Source: CAVYGM01 sp963768025 (GTDB lineage: Bacteria; Bacteroidota; Bacteroidia; Cytophagales; Spirosomataceae). From it: a DNA stretch of 64,000 bases. Positions within the stretch are counted from its first letter, which is position 1; the number at the start of each line of letters is the position of its first letter. Of this stretch, positions 17,827 through 27,900 are shown one piece after another. The position numbers and the translations under genes are program-made. The stretch spans positions 203,261 to 267,260 of the forward strand of contig CAVYGM010000042.1 of the NCBI GenBank assembly GCA_963768025.1, written 5' to 3'. Below the pieces are notes generated by a model. That model saw only the letters and a program-made list of their open reading frames with translations. It had not been told where the DNA came from and made no database searches.

Positions 17827-18555
17827 ATGGTACAGAAATTCAAAGACCCCACCCTACTCAGCAAAGCTGCCGCCGACCTCTTTGTAAAAGCAGCTCTTGA
17901 AGCAGTAGAAGAGTCAGGCCGCTTTACGGTAGCGCTTACAGGCGGCTCCTCGCCCGTGCAACTTTACAGGCTGCTGGCGGAGTCGCCCTACCGGGAGCAG
18001 GTACCCTGGGCACAGACCTATGTATTCTGGGGGGATGAGCGCTGGGTACCCCTTACCGACGAGCGTAGCAATGCCCGTATGGCCCGGGAGAACCTGTTGG
18101 ACCAGGTACCTATTCCCCGGCATCAGATCTACCCTATGTGGGCCGACGATACCGAACCCACCGATTTTGCCATTCAGTATGAAGCACTACTTCAGCAGCA
18201 CTTCGATCAATCCCCCCCCCGCTTTGACCTGATCCTGCTGGGCATGGGTGACGACGGCCATACTGCCTCCCTGTTTCCGGGTACCGCGGTGCTGCACGAG
18301 CGGTCGCGCTGGGTGTGGGCCTACTACCTCGAGCCACAGCACATGTACCGGATCACCCTCACGGTTCCGCTGATCAATCAGGCCAAAAGGATTCACTTTT
18401 TGACTTTTGGAAGCAACAAAGCCAACGCTCTATACGAAGTGCTTGATGGAGAGCGTAATCCGGATCTGTATCCTTCCCAACTTGTTCAGCCGCAGGGTGA
18501 AGTGCTTTGGCTGGTTGATGAAAACGCGGCGTCGCTACTAAAGAAGGAAAGGTGA
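17827..18555 (+). CDS. pgl: 6-phosphogluconolactonase
   Basis: Hydrolyses 6-phosphogluconolactone to 6-phosphogluconate. A 242-residue NagB/Pgl-type protein: ALTGGSSPVQLYRLL near the N-terminus, FWGDERWVPLTDERSNARM, and the phosphate-binding LLGMGDDGHTASLFPGT. It closes the gnd-zwf-pgl operon and is followed by a strong terminator. Confidence 0.93.
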   Translation: MVQKFKDPTLLSKAAADLFVKAALEAVEESGRFTVALTGGSSPVQLYRLLAESPYREQVPWAQTYVFWGDERWVPLTDERSNARMARENLLDQVPIPRHQIYPMWADDTEPTDFAIQYEALLQQHFDQSPPRFDLILLGMGDDGHTASLFPGTAVLHERSRWVWAYYLEPQHMYRITLTVPLINQAKRIHFLTFGSNKANALYEVLDGERNPDLYPSQLVQPQGEVLWLVDENAASLLKKER

Positions 18556-18609
18556 TCAGGTGCGATTCACACGTTAATACAGATGAGCCAATACCCCAGA
18601 GCCCAACAT

Positions 18610-18642
18610 CCCCCTTGCTCTGATTAAGAGCGGGGGGCTTTT
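18610..18642 (+). terminator. Terminator of gnd-zwf-pgl
   Basis: CCCCC-tt-GCTCT pairs with AGAGC-GGGGGG and is followed by CTTTTG, 55 bases past the pgl stop. Confidence 0.75.
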
Positions 18643-19439
18643 GCCAAAATCCTCTTGACCAAGTCTGCTCCACTACTGGTTCGTCAAGGAGGGTTCATAA
18701 GTCTGCTAAATCCTGCCCAATGACCGTGCGCATGCCTACATTGAGTAGACATCGGACTAGGCAAGGGACGATAATCCCTCCTTTACATACTCTCCTGAAT
18801 TAAAAATCCGCTTGCTACTCAAAGAGCTACCTCCTTCACATTTGGTTCTGAAAACATGACTTCCTAGCGAATGTTTTCGCTCTGCTGATGCTATTATCCC
18901 TTCGAGCAAAATTTATGAATTAGTTAAGTTACAAGTAACGTATATAGATTATGTTCAGAGCGCCCAAGAGGCGAATGATACCTATGTTATATATTTTTTC
19001 TTTATATATAATTATATTAAACGTAACACAAATTTAGTGCCACACTTTTTTATTACTTTCTTTTGATGATTTAACTTATAAAAAAAAATAATTGCTGGCG
19101 CCGACACTAGCTAAACAATCCTTAGTAATTGGGCGAAAAATGTCAATTATGGAGGTATCTACCTTAAAAACGGTGATACTTCGTAGGCAAATCCCATAAT
19201 GAGGGTAGCAAAAAAAAAAAAATCTTTTTGGCTACCCTCATTAAAAATTAGTCCGCAAATAAAAATCAATCTCCAACCTCGCTTTTTAGCATGGTAATTG
19301 ACCGTACATAAGTAGATGTTCATGTGTTAACTTAAAGCTACATATATCTAAGCGTCCCTTACCTCTAATTACTCAACCAACTTCAATATTCTCATTTCAT
19401 AAAAATTTAAATTATTTAATTATATTACTTTTTTACTAA
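18643..19439. other. AT-rich intergenic region before the giant secreted protein
   Basis: About 800 bases with no plausible ORF. The right half is strongly AT-rich and includes the inverted repeat at 19197-19243. It must hold the promoter of the giant gene, but no clear TAnnTTTG box was found close to the start. Confidence 0.45.
19197..19243. repeat. 12-bp inverted repeat around an A-run and T-run
   Basis: AATGAGGGTAGC and GCTACCCTCATT flank an A13-16 run, then TCTTTTT. It could be a bidirectional terminator or a binding site. It lies 200 bases upstream of the giant gene, far from any upstream coding end. Confidence 0.5.
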
Positions 19440-22400
19440 ATGCGATTTAATCCATTAAGAAAAGCGAATAGAGCCAAAATCCTCTTTTCTGGTATCTTGT
19501 TGTGCCTTGTATTTCAATTATCAACCGCACAATCCATTAACAAAGTTCTATTCGTAGGGAACGGCATGAGGAGTAAAAGTCCGGCGGCAGCAGCAGCCGG
19601 CCGGACTGGCAACCAGCAAATGGCCCCAGGTAGCCAGGGAAATGACTTTGTACGAAGAGTCATGGCTGAAATTCGTAAGAAGAGCCCAAATGCCAGCTCT
19701 AACCTATTGGAAATAGGTGGATTCGAAAAAGACTGGAATTCATTTAATTACAATCAATTGCCCTCCTATAAGCAACCAGCTGCCGATTTGATCGTAGTAA
19801 GGATAGGGGAACACATCAACGATTCTGAAGTCATATCCAAAAACCTCCGCCAGAGCTATCTGCGGTTGATTGATGCCATAGCAGCGCCAAATTCAAAAAT
19901 TATCGTTACCAACAGTAGTTGGAAAAATAAAGATCAGTTCAATGCTATGGTGCAGAGCATTGCTACCGAACGGAAACTCACTTTTGTCAATTTATCCGAT
20001 TTGGCGGATGTCTCTTCCGATGTAGCCCCGGGATTGGTCGCTGCCCGAGCAGCCTCCTTTGTCCGGGATCAGGGAAATGATGCCGCTGTCGCAGGCAGAG
20101 TCCTGAACTCCGTAGCACCCCTGATCCAGGGGCAGCTCACTCCTTCAAAACCTGAATTAGATCTGTCTCATTCGCCAGCAAGAACAGCTGGTACCCCTAC
20201 CCGGTATCTGAGTTTCTCCCTATTGAATGTATCCGATGACGAGAGTTATATCAGCATGATGGAAAAGTTTGCAGCGGCCGGGGTCAACTCTTTCCTGCTC
20301 AATGTCAACTGGGACAGAATTCATCGGACTAAGGTAGATAACGCAAATTGGGCCCAACTTGATAAGCAGGTAGCCCTTGCCGAACGCTTAGGATGTAAAG
20401 TCATGCTTAAGGTATGGGTAGCCCGGCATGATGACGCCGGGGGATGGTGGCCAGAGCAAACAAGACCGATATCCGGCGATGGATTCAAACGAGGCTTGTT
20501 GGGAGGATTTAGTCTTTCGGATGCAAAGGCTGTGGAGGAAGCAAACGCCTTCATTAGAGAGGTAATGGAACACTTTAAGCCCAAACAACAAGCGGGTCAG
20601 ATCTTGTGGGTTACGGTAGCGAACACAAATGCATCCGAGATTGGATATACGGTAGATGGCTTCGATCCCGAAAAAAAAGAGAACACCGTACAAACCTTTG
20701 ACTACTCTCAACCCTCCATTCTGGCTTTTCAAGGGTGGGTGCAGGCTAAATACTCGACCCTGGCAAATACAAACAAAGCATGGGGGTCAGATTATTCCCG
20801 TTTTTCGGATATTTATCCTCCCTACACCAAAAACCAACCATGGAGCGCGCATCTTGGAAAGATAGGATTAGACTGGTATTTGTTCAGGCACTGGGCGCTT
20901 AGAAACGTGATTACAACGTACCGAAAAACAGTAAGGGAAGTAGATCCAACCTATCGGTATTATCAGGATATGGGTAGCTGTTATGATGGTATGAGCAATG
21001 TTAGAGCGACACTTGCTTTTAAGGACCTGTGTAAGGATACAGATGGATTGAAGGTAAACGATGCCCCTACCTACCCGCACCGTTTTGCCATGGATCTGAT
21101 TCGATCCAATCTTCCCGGAAAAATAATTGGCAATGAGGTCGAAAGAATTTCACCTGATTACCGGTGGTATTGGAAAGACCAGATTGACCAGAGTTTTGAA
21201 CATGGTGCCGACTGGGTTAATATTTTCGGATTTTATGAAAATAATCTGGATGAAATTGGGGGGATTCTCAGGGAGATGTCGGCCAAATGGCTAGAAGCTC
21301 CCAAACAAATCATTTCAACTTCTCAAACCATCACTTATACACTGTCGGATGTAATCACTCAGGGCACAAGCCAGGCACAGACCAAATGGCAACTTGAATA
21401 TGCGGTTTCCAGAAAACCTATTAACGTCATCCTCTTGGAAGATCTATTAGGAGAAACCACTATCGGTAACTTACCACCGGTGGTAAAAACACCGCTTGCC
21501 AGTCAGCAGGCTTCCGCAAATAACAGGTTCGAATACGAAATTCCGAAAGAAACATTCACGGATCCTGATGGTCAAATAGCAGGTATCAAGGCCGCTGGCT
21601 TACCGACAGGCCTGAGCCTTGTTGGCTGGCGAATTGAAGGAAATGCGGCAACAAGCGGCGATTATACCATTTCCATAACAGCAACGGACAATCTGGGTAG
21701 CCAGGTAACTACCCAATTTAGACTTACAGTGGTGGCCAGTACCTCCGACAACGTGTTCAGTTTGTTTACTGCCGGAAATCTAATAACCAGACGCCTACTT
21801 CGAACCATACAAAATGGGGATACGCTAAAAGGCGATGCTATGAAGGAAATGGTCAACATTCTGGTATCGCCGCGTACGGGGACAGTAGGTAGCTATTCAT
21901 TTGCTCTGTCTGGCCCTAAATCGACAACTAGAGAGGATTCTGAAGCCCCGTTTGGCCTATTCGGAGATGATGGGGGCATGGTTCTCCTACCTGGAAAGTA
22001 TACGTTGACGGTAAAATCTTACGCAAATAACACCTTGCAGGGTGACCCCGTAAGTAACCAGACCATTGTCTTCGTAGTAGAATACAGTACTTCTACCCCA
22101 GTGCCAACGAAGCGCCTGTCCGACGTAGTGGCCAAGCTGGGGGTGAGCTTTACGCTGAACATCCCCGAGAGCACCTTCCAAGATTTGGGCCTCCCTTTGA
22201 ACTTCATCAGCATAACCGGCTTACCCGACGGGCTGCAAAACTCCGGGGGGTACATTACGGGTACGCCCACGAAGGAAGGCGTGTTCACCGTTAATGTAAA
22301 GGGAGGCAATGAGGCGGGGCGAGTCGCCGAAACCACCTTCACTTTCACCGTCACCGCCGGCAACCTCAACCAGCCGCCGGTGGCCAACGGCCCCATCGCC

Positions 22401-25400
22401 GGCCAGACGGCCGAGGTCAACAAGCCCTTCGGCTTCACTGTGCCCGACAACGCCTTCAGCGACCCCGACGGGCAGGTCGCCAGCATCGCCCTGTCGGGAC
22501 TGCCCGAGGGGCTGGCCAGCTCGGGCAGAGTCGTGTCGGGCACCCCCACCAGGGAGGGGGCCTACGCCGTCACGGTCACCGCCACCGACAACGCCGGCGC
22601 CACGGCCAGGCTCACCTTCACCCTGACGGTGACGGCCGCCGCCGCCGCCGCACCCCGCCCCCCGTGGTCTCCAAGGCCATCGCCGACCAGGAGGCCGACC
22701 TGAACGCCGACTACCGGTTCGCCATCCCGGCCGGCACCTTCAGCGCGCCGGGCGCAACGAGCATCGCCCGCCTGGAAATCGGCGGCTTGCCCGCGGGGCT
22801 CGCCGCCCAGGGCGACGTGATCTCCGGCAGGCCCTCGCAGGCCGGCGAGTCCACCGTCACCGTCCGGGCCTTCAACAGCCAGGGGGGGTCGGTGCAGACC
22901 ACCTTCAAGCTCAGGGTGAAGGCGGCCGCCACGCCCACGCCAGCCCCGCAGCCCCCAGCTGCCCCACAACTAGCTGACCTGATGGCCAAGCTGGGGTCCT
23001 TCTTCACCTACAACCTCCCCGACAGTGTGTTTCTGGATCCGGGGAGCACCTTCACCTTCATGAGCGTGACGGGCCTGCCCGAAGGCCTCCAGGGCTACGG
23101 GGGGTACATCGCCGGCACCCCCACGCGGGAAGGCGTGTTCACCGTCAACGCCCGCGCCGGCAACAGCAAAGGGCGCATCACCAACATCAGCTTCAAGTTC
23201 ACCGTCACCGCCGGCAACCTCAACCAGCCGCCGGTGGCCAACGGCCCCATCGCCGGCCAGACGGCCGAGGTCAACAAGCCCTTCGGCTTCACTGTGCCCG
23301 ACAACGCCTTCAGCGACCCCGACGGGCAGGTCGCCAGCATCGCCCTGTCGGGACTGCCCGAGGGGCTGGCCAGCTCGGGCAGAGTCGTGTCGGGCACCCC
23401 CACCAGGGAGGGGGCCTACGCCGTCACGGTCACCGCCACCGACAACGCCGGCGCCACGGCCAGGCTCACCTTCACCCTGACGGTGACGGCCGCCGCCGCC
23501 GCCGCCACCCCGCCCCCCGTGGTGTCCAAGGCCATCGCCGACCAGGAGGCCGACCTGAACGCCGACTACCGGTTCGCCATCCCGGCCGGCACCTTCAGCG
23601 CGCCGGGCGCAACGAGCATCGCCCGCCTGGAAATCGGCGGCTTGCCCGCGGGGCTCGCCGCCCAGGGCGACGTGATCTCCGGCAGGCCCTCGCAGGCCGG
23701 CGAGTCCACCGTCACCGTCCGGGCCTTCAACAGCCAGGGGGGGTCGGTGCAGACCACCTTCAAGCTCAGGGTGAAGGCGGCCGCCACGCCCACGCCAGCC
23801 CCGCAGCCCCCAGCTGCCCCACAACTAGCTGACCTGACGGCCAAGCTGGGGTCCTTCTTCACCTACAACCTCCCCGACAGTGTGTTTCTGGATCCGGGGA
23901 GCACCTTCACCTTCATGAGCGTGACGGGCCTGCCCGAAGGCCTCCAGGGCTACGGGGGGTACATCGCCGGCACCCCCACGCGGGAAGGCGTGTTCACCGT
24001 CAACGCCCGCGCCGGCAACAGCAAAGGGCGCATCACCAACATCAGCTTCAAGTTCACCGTCACCGCCGGCAACCTCAACCAGCCGCCGGTGGCCAACGGC
24101 CCCATCGCCGGCCAGACGGCCGAGGTCAACAAGCCCTTCGGCTTCACTGTGCCCGACAACGCCTTCAGCGACCCCGACGGGCAGGTCGCCAGCATCGCCC
24201 TGTCGGGACTGCCCGAGGGGCTGGCCAGCTCGGGCAGAGTCGTGTCGGGCACCCCCACCAGGGAGGGGGCCTACGCCGTCACGGTCACCGCCACCGACAA
24301 CGCCGGCGCCACGGCCAGGCTCACCTTCACCCTGACGGTGACGGCCGCCGCCGCCGCCGCCACCCCGCCCCCCGTGGTCTCCAAGGCCATCGCCGACCAG
24401 GAGGCCGACCTGAACGCCGACTACCGGTTCGCCATCCCGGCCGGCACCTTCAGCGCGCCGGGCGCAACGAGCATCGCCCGCCTGGAAATCGGCGGCTTGC
24501 CCGCGGGGCTCGCCGCCCAGGGCGACGTGATCTCCGGCAGGCCCTCGCAGGCCGGCGAGTCCACCGTCACCGTCCGGGCCTTCAACAGCCAGGGGGGGTC
24601 GGTGCAGACCACCTTCAAGCTCAGGGTGAAGGCGGCCGCCACGCCCACGCCAGCCCCGCAGCCCCCAGCTGCCCCACAACTAGCTGACCTGACGGCCAAG
24701 CTGGGGGTGAGTTTCACCCTGAACATCCCCGAGAGTACCTTCCAAGATTTGGGCCTCCCCCTCAATTTTATCAGTGTGACGGGCCTGCCTAACGGGCTGC
24801 AAAACTCCGGGGGGTACATCACGGGTACGCCCACGAAGGAAGGCGTATTCACGGTCAACGTGAAAGGAGGGAATGAGGCGGGGCGCGTTGCCGAAACCTC
24901 CTTCAAGTTCACCATTACTACCGGTAATTTGCCGCCGATAGTCAAAGGTTCAGTTCCCACCCGAACGGCCGAACTCAACAAGCCTTATACCTACACGCTA
25001 CCTGATAACCTTTTTGCAGACTCCGACGGTCAGATTACGAGCATCACCCTATCGGGTCTGCCAGAAGGCTTAACCAGCTCAGGACAGGTAATTTCGGGTA
25101 CCCCTACCAAGGAAGGTACCTACACCATCACGGTGACTGCTACCGACAATCTTGGCGCTTCCGTGAAGCTGACGTTTACACTCAATGTAATAAAGGAAAA
25201 TAAGGCCCCCGTTCTGACTAAGCCCGTTTCGGATCTGGAGCTAATAATGGGACAAGTGTTCTATTTTGATGTAGCTAGCTATTTTAGTGATCCGGATGGT
25301 GCCATCTCGACTATATACTATGCTGCCACTTTGCCACCGGGCATAACCGCCAATGGATCGGTAATAGCCGGTAATCCAACGGCTGTGGGCGAATACGTTG

Positions 25401-26110
25401 TAAAGGTGTTTGCAAAAGACGATTTAGGGGCCACTATTGAGGTTACGTTTAAAATTGTTGTGAAAAAACCTGAACTACGCCTATTTCTATACCAGGCAGA
25501 TAGTGAGCCCCTCAAGCAGCTCCGCGAAATCAACAACGCGGATGCTATTCCCCGGAGGACGTTACCATCAGCACTTACTATGTTTATAGAAAGCAATGCG
25601 GAAATTACCATGGTTTCATTCGATCTAACCGGTCCAACGAACCAAAACATGATTGATGATAAAAAGCCTTTTGGACTGTATGGGGACGGAGGAAGCTTTA
25701 GTCCTAAAAACGGAACTTATAAGCTTAGGATAGTTGCCTACCGCAACGGCACCGAGGTCGTAAACCGCTTCATCCAGTTTGATATCGTTCCGGGCAGTGG
25801 GCGGATGGGAGTAGAGGAGTTCTATCCGCTGGTCGAGACAGAACTTTGGAAACCCTACCCCAATCCATTCAATGACCACATTCGGGTACAAACTACTCCA
25901 AATGGGGACACGAAGTTGCGGAGTGTGGAGGTGTATTCGAGCGAAGGCAAGGTGGTCCCATTGAGCAATTCAAAGTGGCGAATGGATCAGACGATTCTGA
26001 ATGTTGATCTTTCAGAAACTGCTTCTACGCCAGGGCTGTACCTGCTGAAAATTACCGATGAAAATGGGGAGCAGAAAGTGCTGCGAATCCTCAAAGATCC
26101 GGTAAAGTGA
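19440..26110 (+). CDS. Giant T9SS-exported protein: glycosidase-like domain plus Ig-like repeats, one frameshift
   Basis: About 2,220 residues if read through an apparent one-base deletion near 22651, where later copies of the same repeat have the missing C. Order: signal peptide (about 1-30, ending STAQ); an SGNH-like domain (about 33-225, weak assignment); a TIM-barrel glycosidase-like domain resembling GH42/GHA (about 255-640, with a MEKFAAAGVNSFLLNVNWDR strand and GNEVERISPDYRWYW); then roughly a dozen He_PIG/cadherin-like Ig modules of 85-100 residues (PPVANGPIAGQTAEVNKPF type); a SFxLxGP...PFGLxGD module occurring twice; and a C-terminal type A sorting domain (PYPNPFNDH...GLYLLKI...RILK) for the type IX system. 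Probably a surface-bound or secreted carbohydrate-active protein; the substrate is unknown. Confidence 0.75.
22344..24679 (+). repeat. GC-rich tandem repeats, period 855 bp, inside the giant gene
   Basis: Two full units (22970-23824 and 23825-24679) plus a partial first unit (about 22344-22969) are almost identical at the DNA level. Each unit of 285 codons encodes three Ig-like modules and an Ala/Pro linker. Third codon positions are nearly all G or C, while the modules on either side (22100-22340 and 24700-25200) encode the same kind of domain with ordinary codon use. Recent tandem expansion is the simplest reading. Confidence 0.9.
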
Positions 26111-26161
26111 GACCGTAAAGCAAACTGCTGATAATTGAATGTTCCACCAACCCATGCATTG

Positions 26162-26995
26162 TTATTCATGAAAACGAAGAAGCCCCGACATGGGGCTTTT
26201 TTGTATACTACCCAGCCGCAACCCTTTTTCATCCAGGAGTTGCCCAAGGATATCTTGAAAATAAAAAGCAACTGAGCCCGTAAAGTGAACAGGTAAAATA
26301 CGGGCATCTGTGTGCTTGCAAACGTACATATCCAGAAATGTCCCAAATGCATTTTTTACTACTAAGTGGACATAGGGGTCGGACAAATGCTGGCTCAAAA
26401 AAGGAGCAAAAGTGGCAAAAAAGCGATTGGGAAAGGGTTGCTTGTAGGATCGCTCCAGCACCATCAGGCGCGATACTTCCGGATAGGACTCCCGGAAAGC
26501 CTGGTGAAGTTCCTTGGGTAGTTCATTATGCAGATACCTGACCACCAGTTGTTTTCCCAAGTAGCCGCCGCTTCCTTCGTCACCAAGCCAAAACCCCAGC
26601 GATCCGATGTTGTTGGCAATTTGATGACCATCGTACTGGCAGTTGTTCGAGCCTGTTCCCAGAATACACGCGATGCCCGCCTGCCGTCCGCACAAAGCCC
26701 GGGCCGCTGCCAGCAGGTCACTCTGTACCTCTATACGTTCCGCGGATTCAAACACAGCGGCCAAAGCTTCCTTGACCGGGAGGCTGGTGACTTCGTCGGC
26801 GCAGCCGGCGCCGTAAAAAAATATTTGCCGGATGGTACCCTTTACTTTCGGTAGTACCTCCCGCCGCAGGGTGTCGGCGATCACCTCTTTTGTCTGGTAA
26901 AAGGGATTGATCCCAGCCGATTGAAAAGTGCTGGTGCGCGCACCAGTGACCAGCCAGTCGGTCTTTGTGGAGCCACTATCGGCTAGTAGTATCAT
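26162..26995 (-). CDS. BadF/BadG-type ATPase, probable N-acetylglucosamine kinase
   Basis: A 277-residue ASKHA-fold kinase. MILLADSGSTKTDWLVT is the phosphate-1 loop (DSGSTKT), GIACILGTGSNNCQYDG the phosphate-2 region, and GFWLGDEGSGGYLGKQLV the adenosine-side motif of the GlcNAc kinase-like BadF family. Likely role: ATP-dependent phosphorylation of GlcNAc or another amino sugar recovered from the cell wall (family knowledge plus inference). It overlaps the end of the cytochrome-b5-like gene upstream by 20 bases. Confidence 0.8.
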   Translation of the reverse strand: MILLADSGSTKTDWLVTGARTSTFQSAGINPFYQTKEVIADTLRREVLPKVKGTIRQIFFYGAGCADEVTSLPVKEALAAVFESAERIEVQSDLLAAARALCGRQAGIACILGTGSNNCQYDGHQIANNIGSLGFWLGDEGSGGYLGKQLVVRYLHNELPKELHQAFRESYPEVSRLMVLERSYKQPFPNRFFATFAPFLSQHLSDPYVHLVVKNAFGTFLDMYVCKHTDARILPVHFTGSVAFYFQDILGQLLDEKGLRLGSIQKSPMSGLLRFHE

Positions 26996-27233
26996 TTTTT
27001 AGCTTTCCGATTAGATTAAAACGCTCAAAAACCTGATCCGTATGGGGGGCATCCGGCAGTTCGTCCGTAAGATCCTGCCCCGCCCAATGCTCGTAATGAT
27101 GCCCGTTTCGCCAGAGGCGGGAGGACGACACATCGTAGATAAGTCCCTGATAGGCACACCATATTTCCTCACGATCCTGGCCATTTCGTAAGGCAAGTTG
27201 AGCGCGGGAATATTCTTTGATACTACTATCCAC
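26976..27233 (-). CDS. Small cytochrome b5-like heme/steroid-binding protein
   Basis: An 85-residue single-domain protein. KEYSRAQLALRNGQDREEIW, YQGLIYDVSSSRLWRNG and HYEHWAGQDLTDELPDAPH match the prokaryotic cytochrome b5-like family, in which GRHSAGEDLT-type segments carry a heme-binding His. No signal peptide or membrane anchor is seen, so it is cytoplasmic. Its role is unknown. Overlap with the sugar-kinase gene suggests coupled translation. Confidence 0.75.
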   Translation of the reverse strand: MDSSIKEYSRAQLALRNGQDREEIWCAYQGLIYDVSSSRLWRNGHHYEHWAGQDLTDELPDAPHTDQVFERFNLIGKLKNDTTSR

Positions 27234-27375
27234 GGGAACTGTTTTTGGTTGGTATTTTTTTGTAATGTGCCGGTAAATGTAGAAATTGTAGTTGGTTTTT
27301 GAATAACCGGTTCAAGTGGATATGTAAAAACATAAATATTTCGTTATTTTGGAGAAATAATTAATTGATTAGGAG

Positions 27376-27822
27376 ATGAGAAAATTTCAACCCATTGTTT
27401 GGACTCTATTCGTAGCGATCGGTTTGCTTTCGACAAGCTGCAAGAAAGATCCACCACCACTTTCTGAACGTATCGCCAAGGCTTGGTCTGCTGGTACCAT
27501 TCGGGAAGGAAGTACTGTAGTATTTACAAAAGGGGGAGCCAGTAACGCAAAGCCCGGCTACTCAAATTGGAAACTTGTGCTGAGCAGTTCGGGTACGGTA
27601 ACGTATACCGAATTTGATGGCACTGTATTTACGGGTCAATGGGAGTTGAGTGGAGATAAGAAGTTGATTTTAAAGAATCTGACTCCTCAACCTACCGGTA
27701 CTTCGGGAACTATTGAGTTTGATATTACGTCTTTTGAGGACACTATGATGACCCTTACCCGTACCACTTCCAGCGTCAAAACCGGAGGTACTGTCAATCA
27801 ATACACGCTTTCGAATCCGTAA
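27376..27822 (+). CDS. Lipocalin-like lipoprotein
   Basis: A 148-residue lipoprotein with signal MRKFQPIVWTLFVAIGLLST and lipobox cysteine in LSTSCKKD. The mature part is beta-rich (WKLVLSSSGTVTYTEFDGTV, FTGQWELSGDKKLILKNLTP), a layout typical of Bacteroidota lipocalin-like lipoproteins of unknown function. It has its own strong terminator. Confidence 0.65.
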   Translation: MRKFQPIVWTLFVAIGLLSTSCKKDPPPLSERIAKAWSAGTIREGSTVVFTKGGASNAKPGYSNWKLVLSSSGTVTYTEFDGTVFTGQWELSGDKKLILKNLTPQPTGTSGTIEFDITSFEDTMMTLTRTTSSVKTGGTVNQYTLSNP

Positions 27823-27844
27823 AAGCATTAAAATAATTAATGGA

Positions 27845-27884
27845 GAAGAAGCCGATTCCAGCGTGAATCGGCTTCTTCTTGTTT
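27845..27884 (+). terminator. Perfect 14-bp stem terminator
   Basis: GAAGAAGCCGATTC and its exact complement flank a 6-base loop, followed by TTGTTT. It lies between the lipoprotein stop and the thiL start, only 17 bases before the latter, so thiL must be transcribed from a site overlapping or just after it, or by read-through. Confidence 0.85.
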
Positions 27885-27900
27885 CTATCAAATTCATATT

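Noticed and set aside
22970..24679. Two 284-codon antisense open frames, identical to each other, in the GC-rich repeats
   Set aside because: They are Gly/Arg-rich shadows of the repeats: stops are rare on the opposite strand of very GC-rich DNA. They show no domain and repeat with the same 855-base period.
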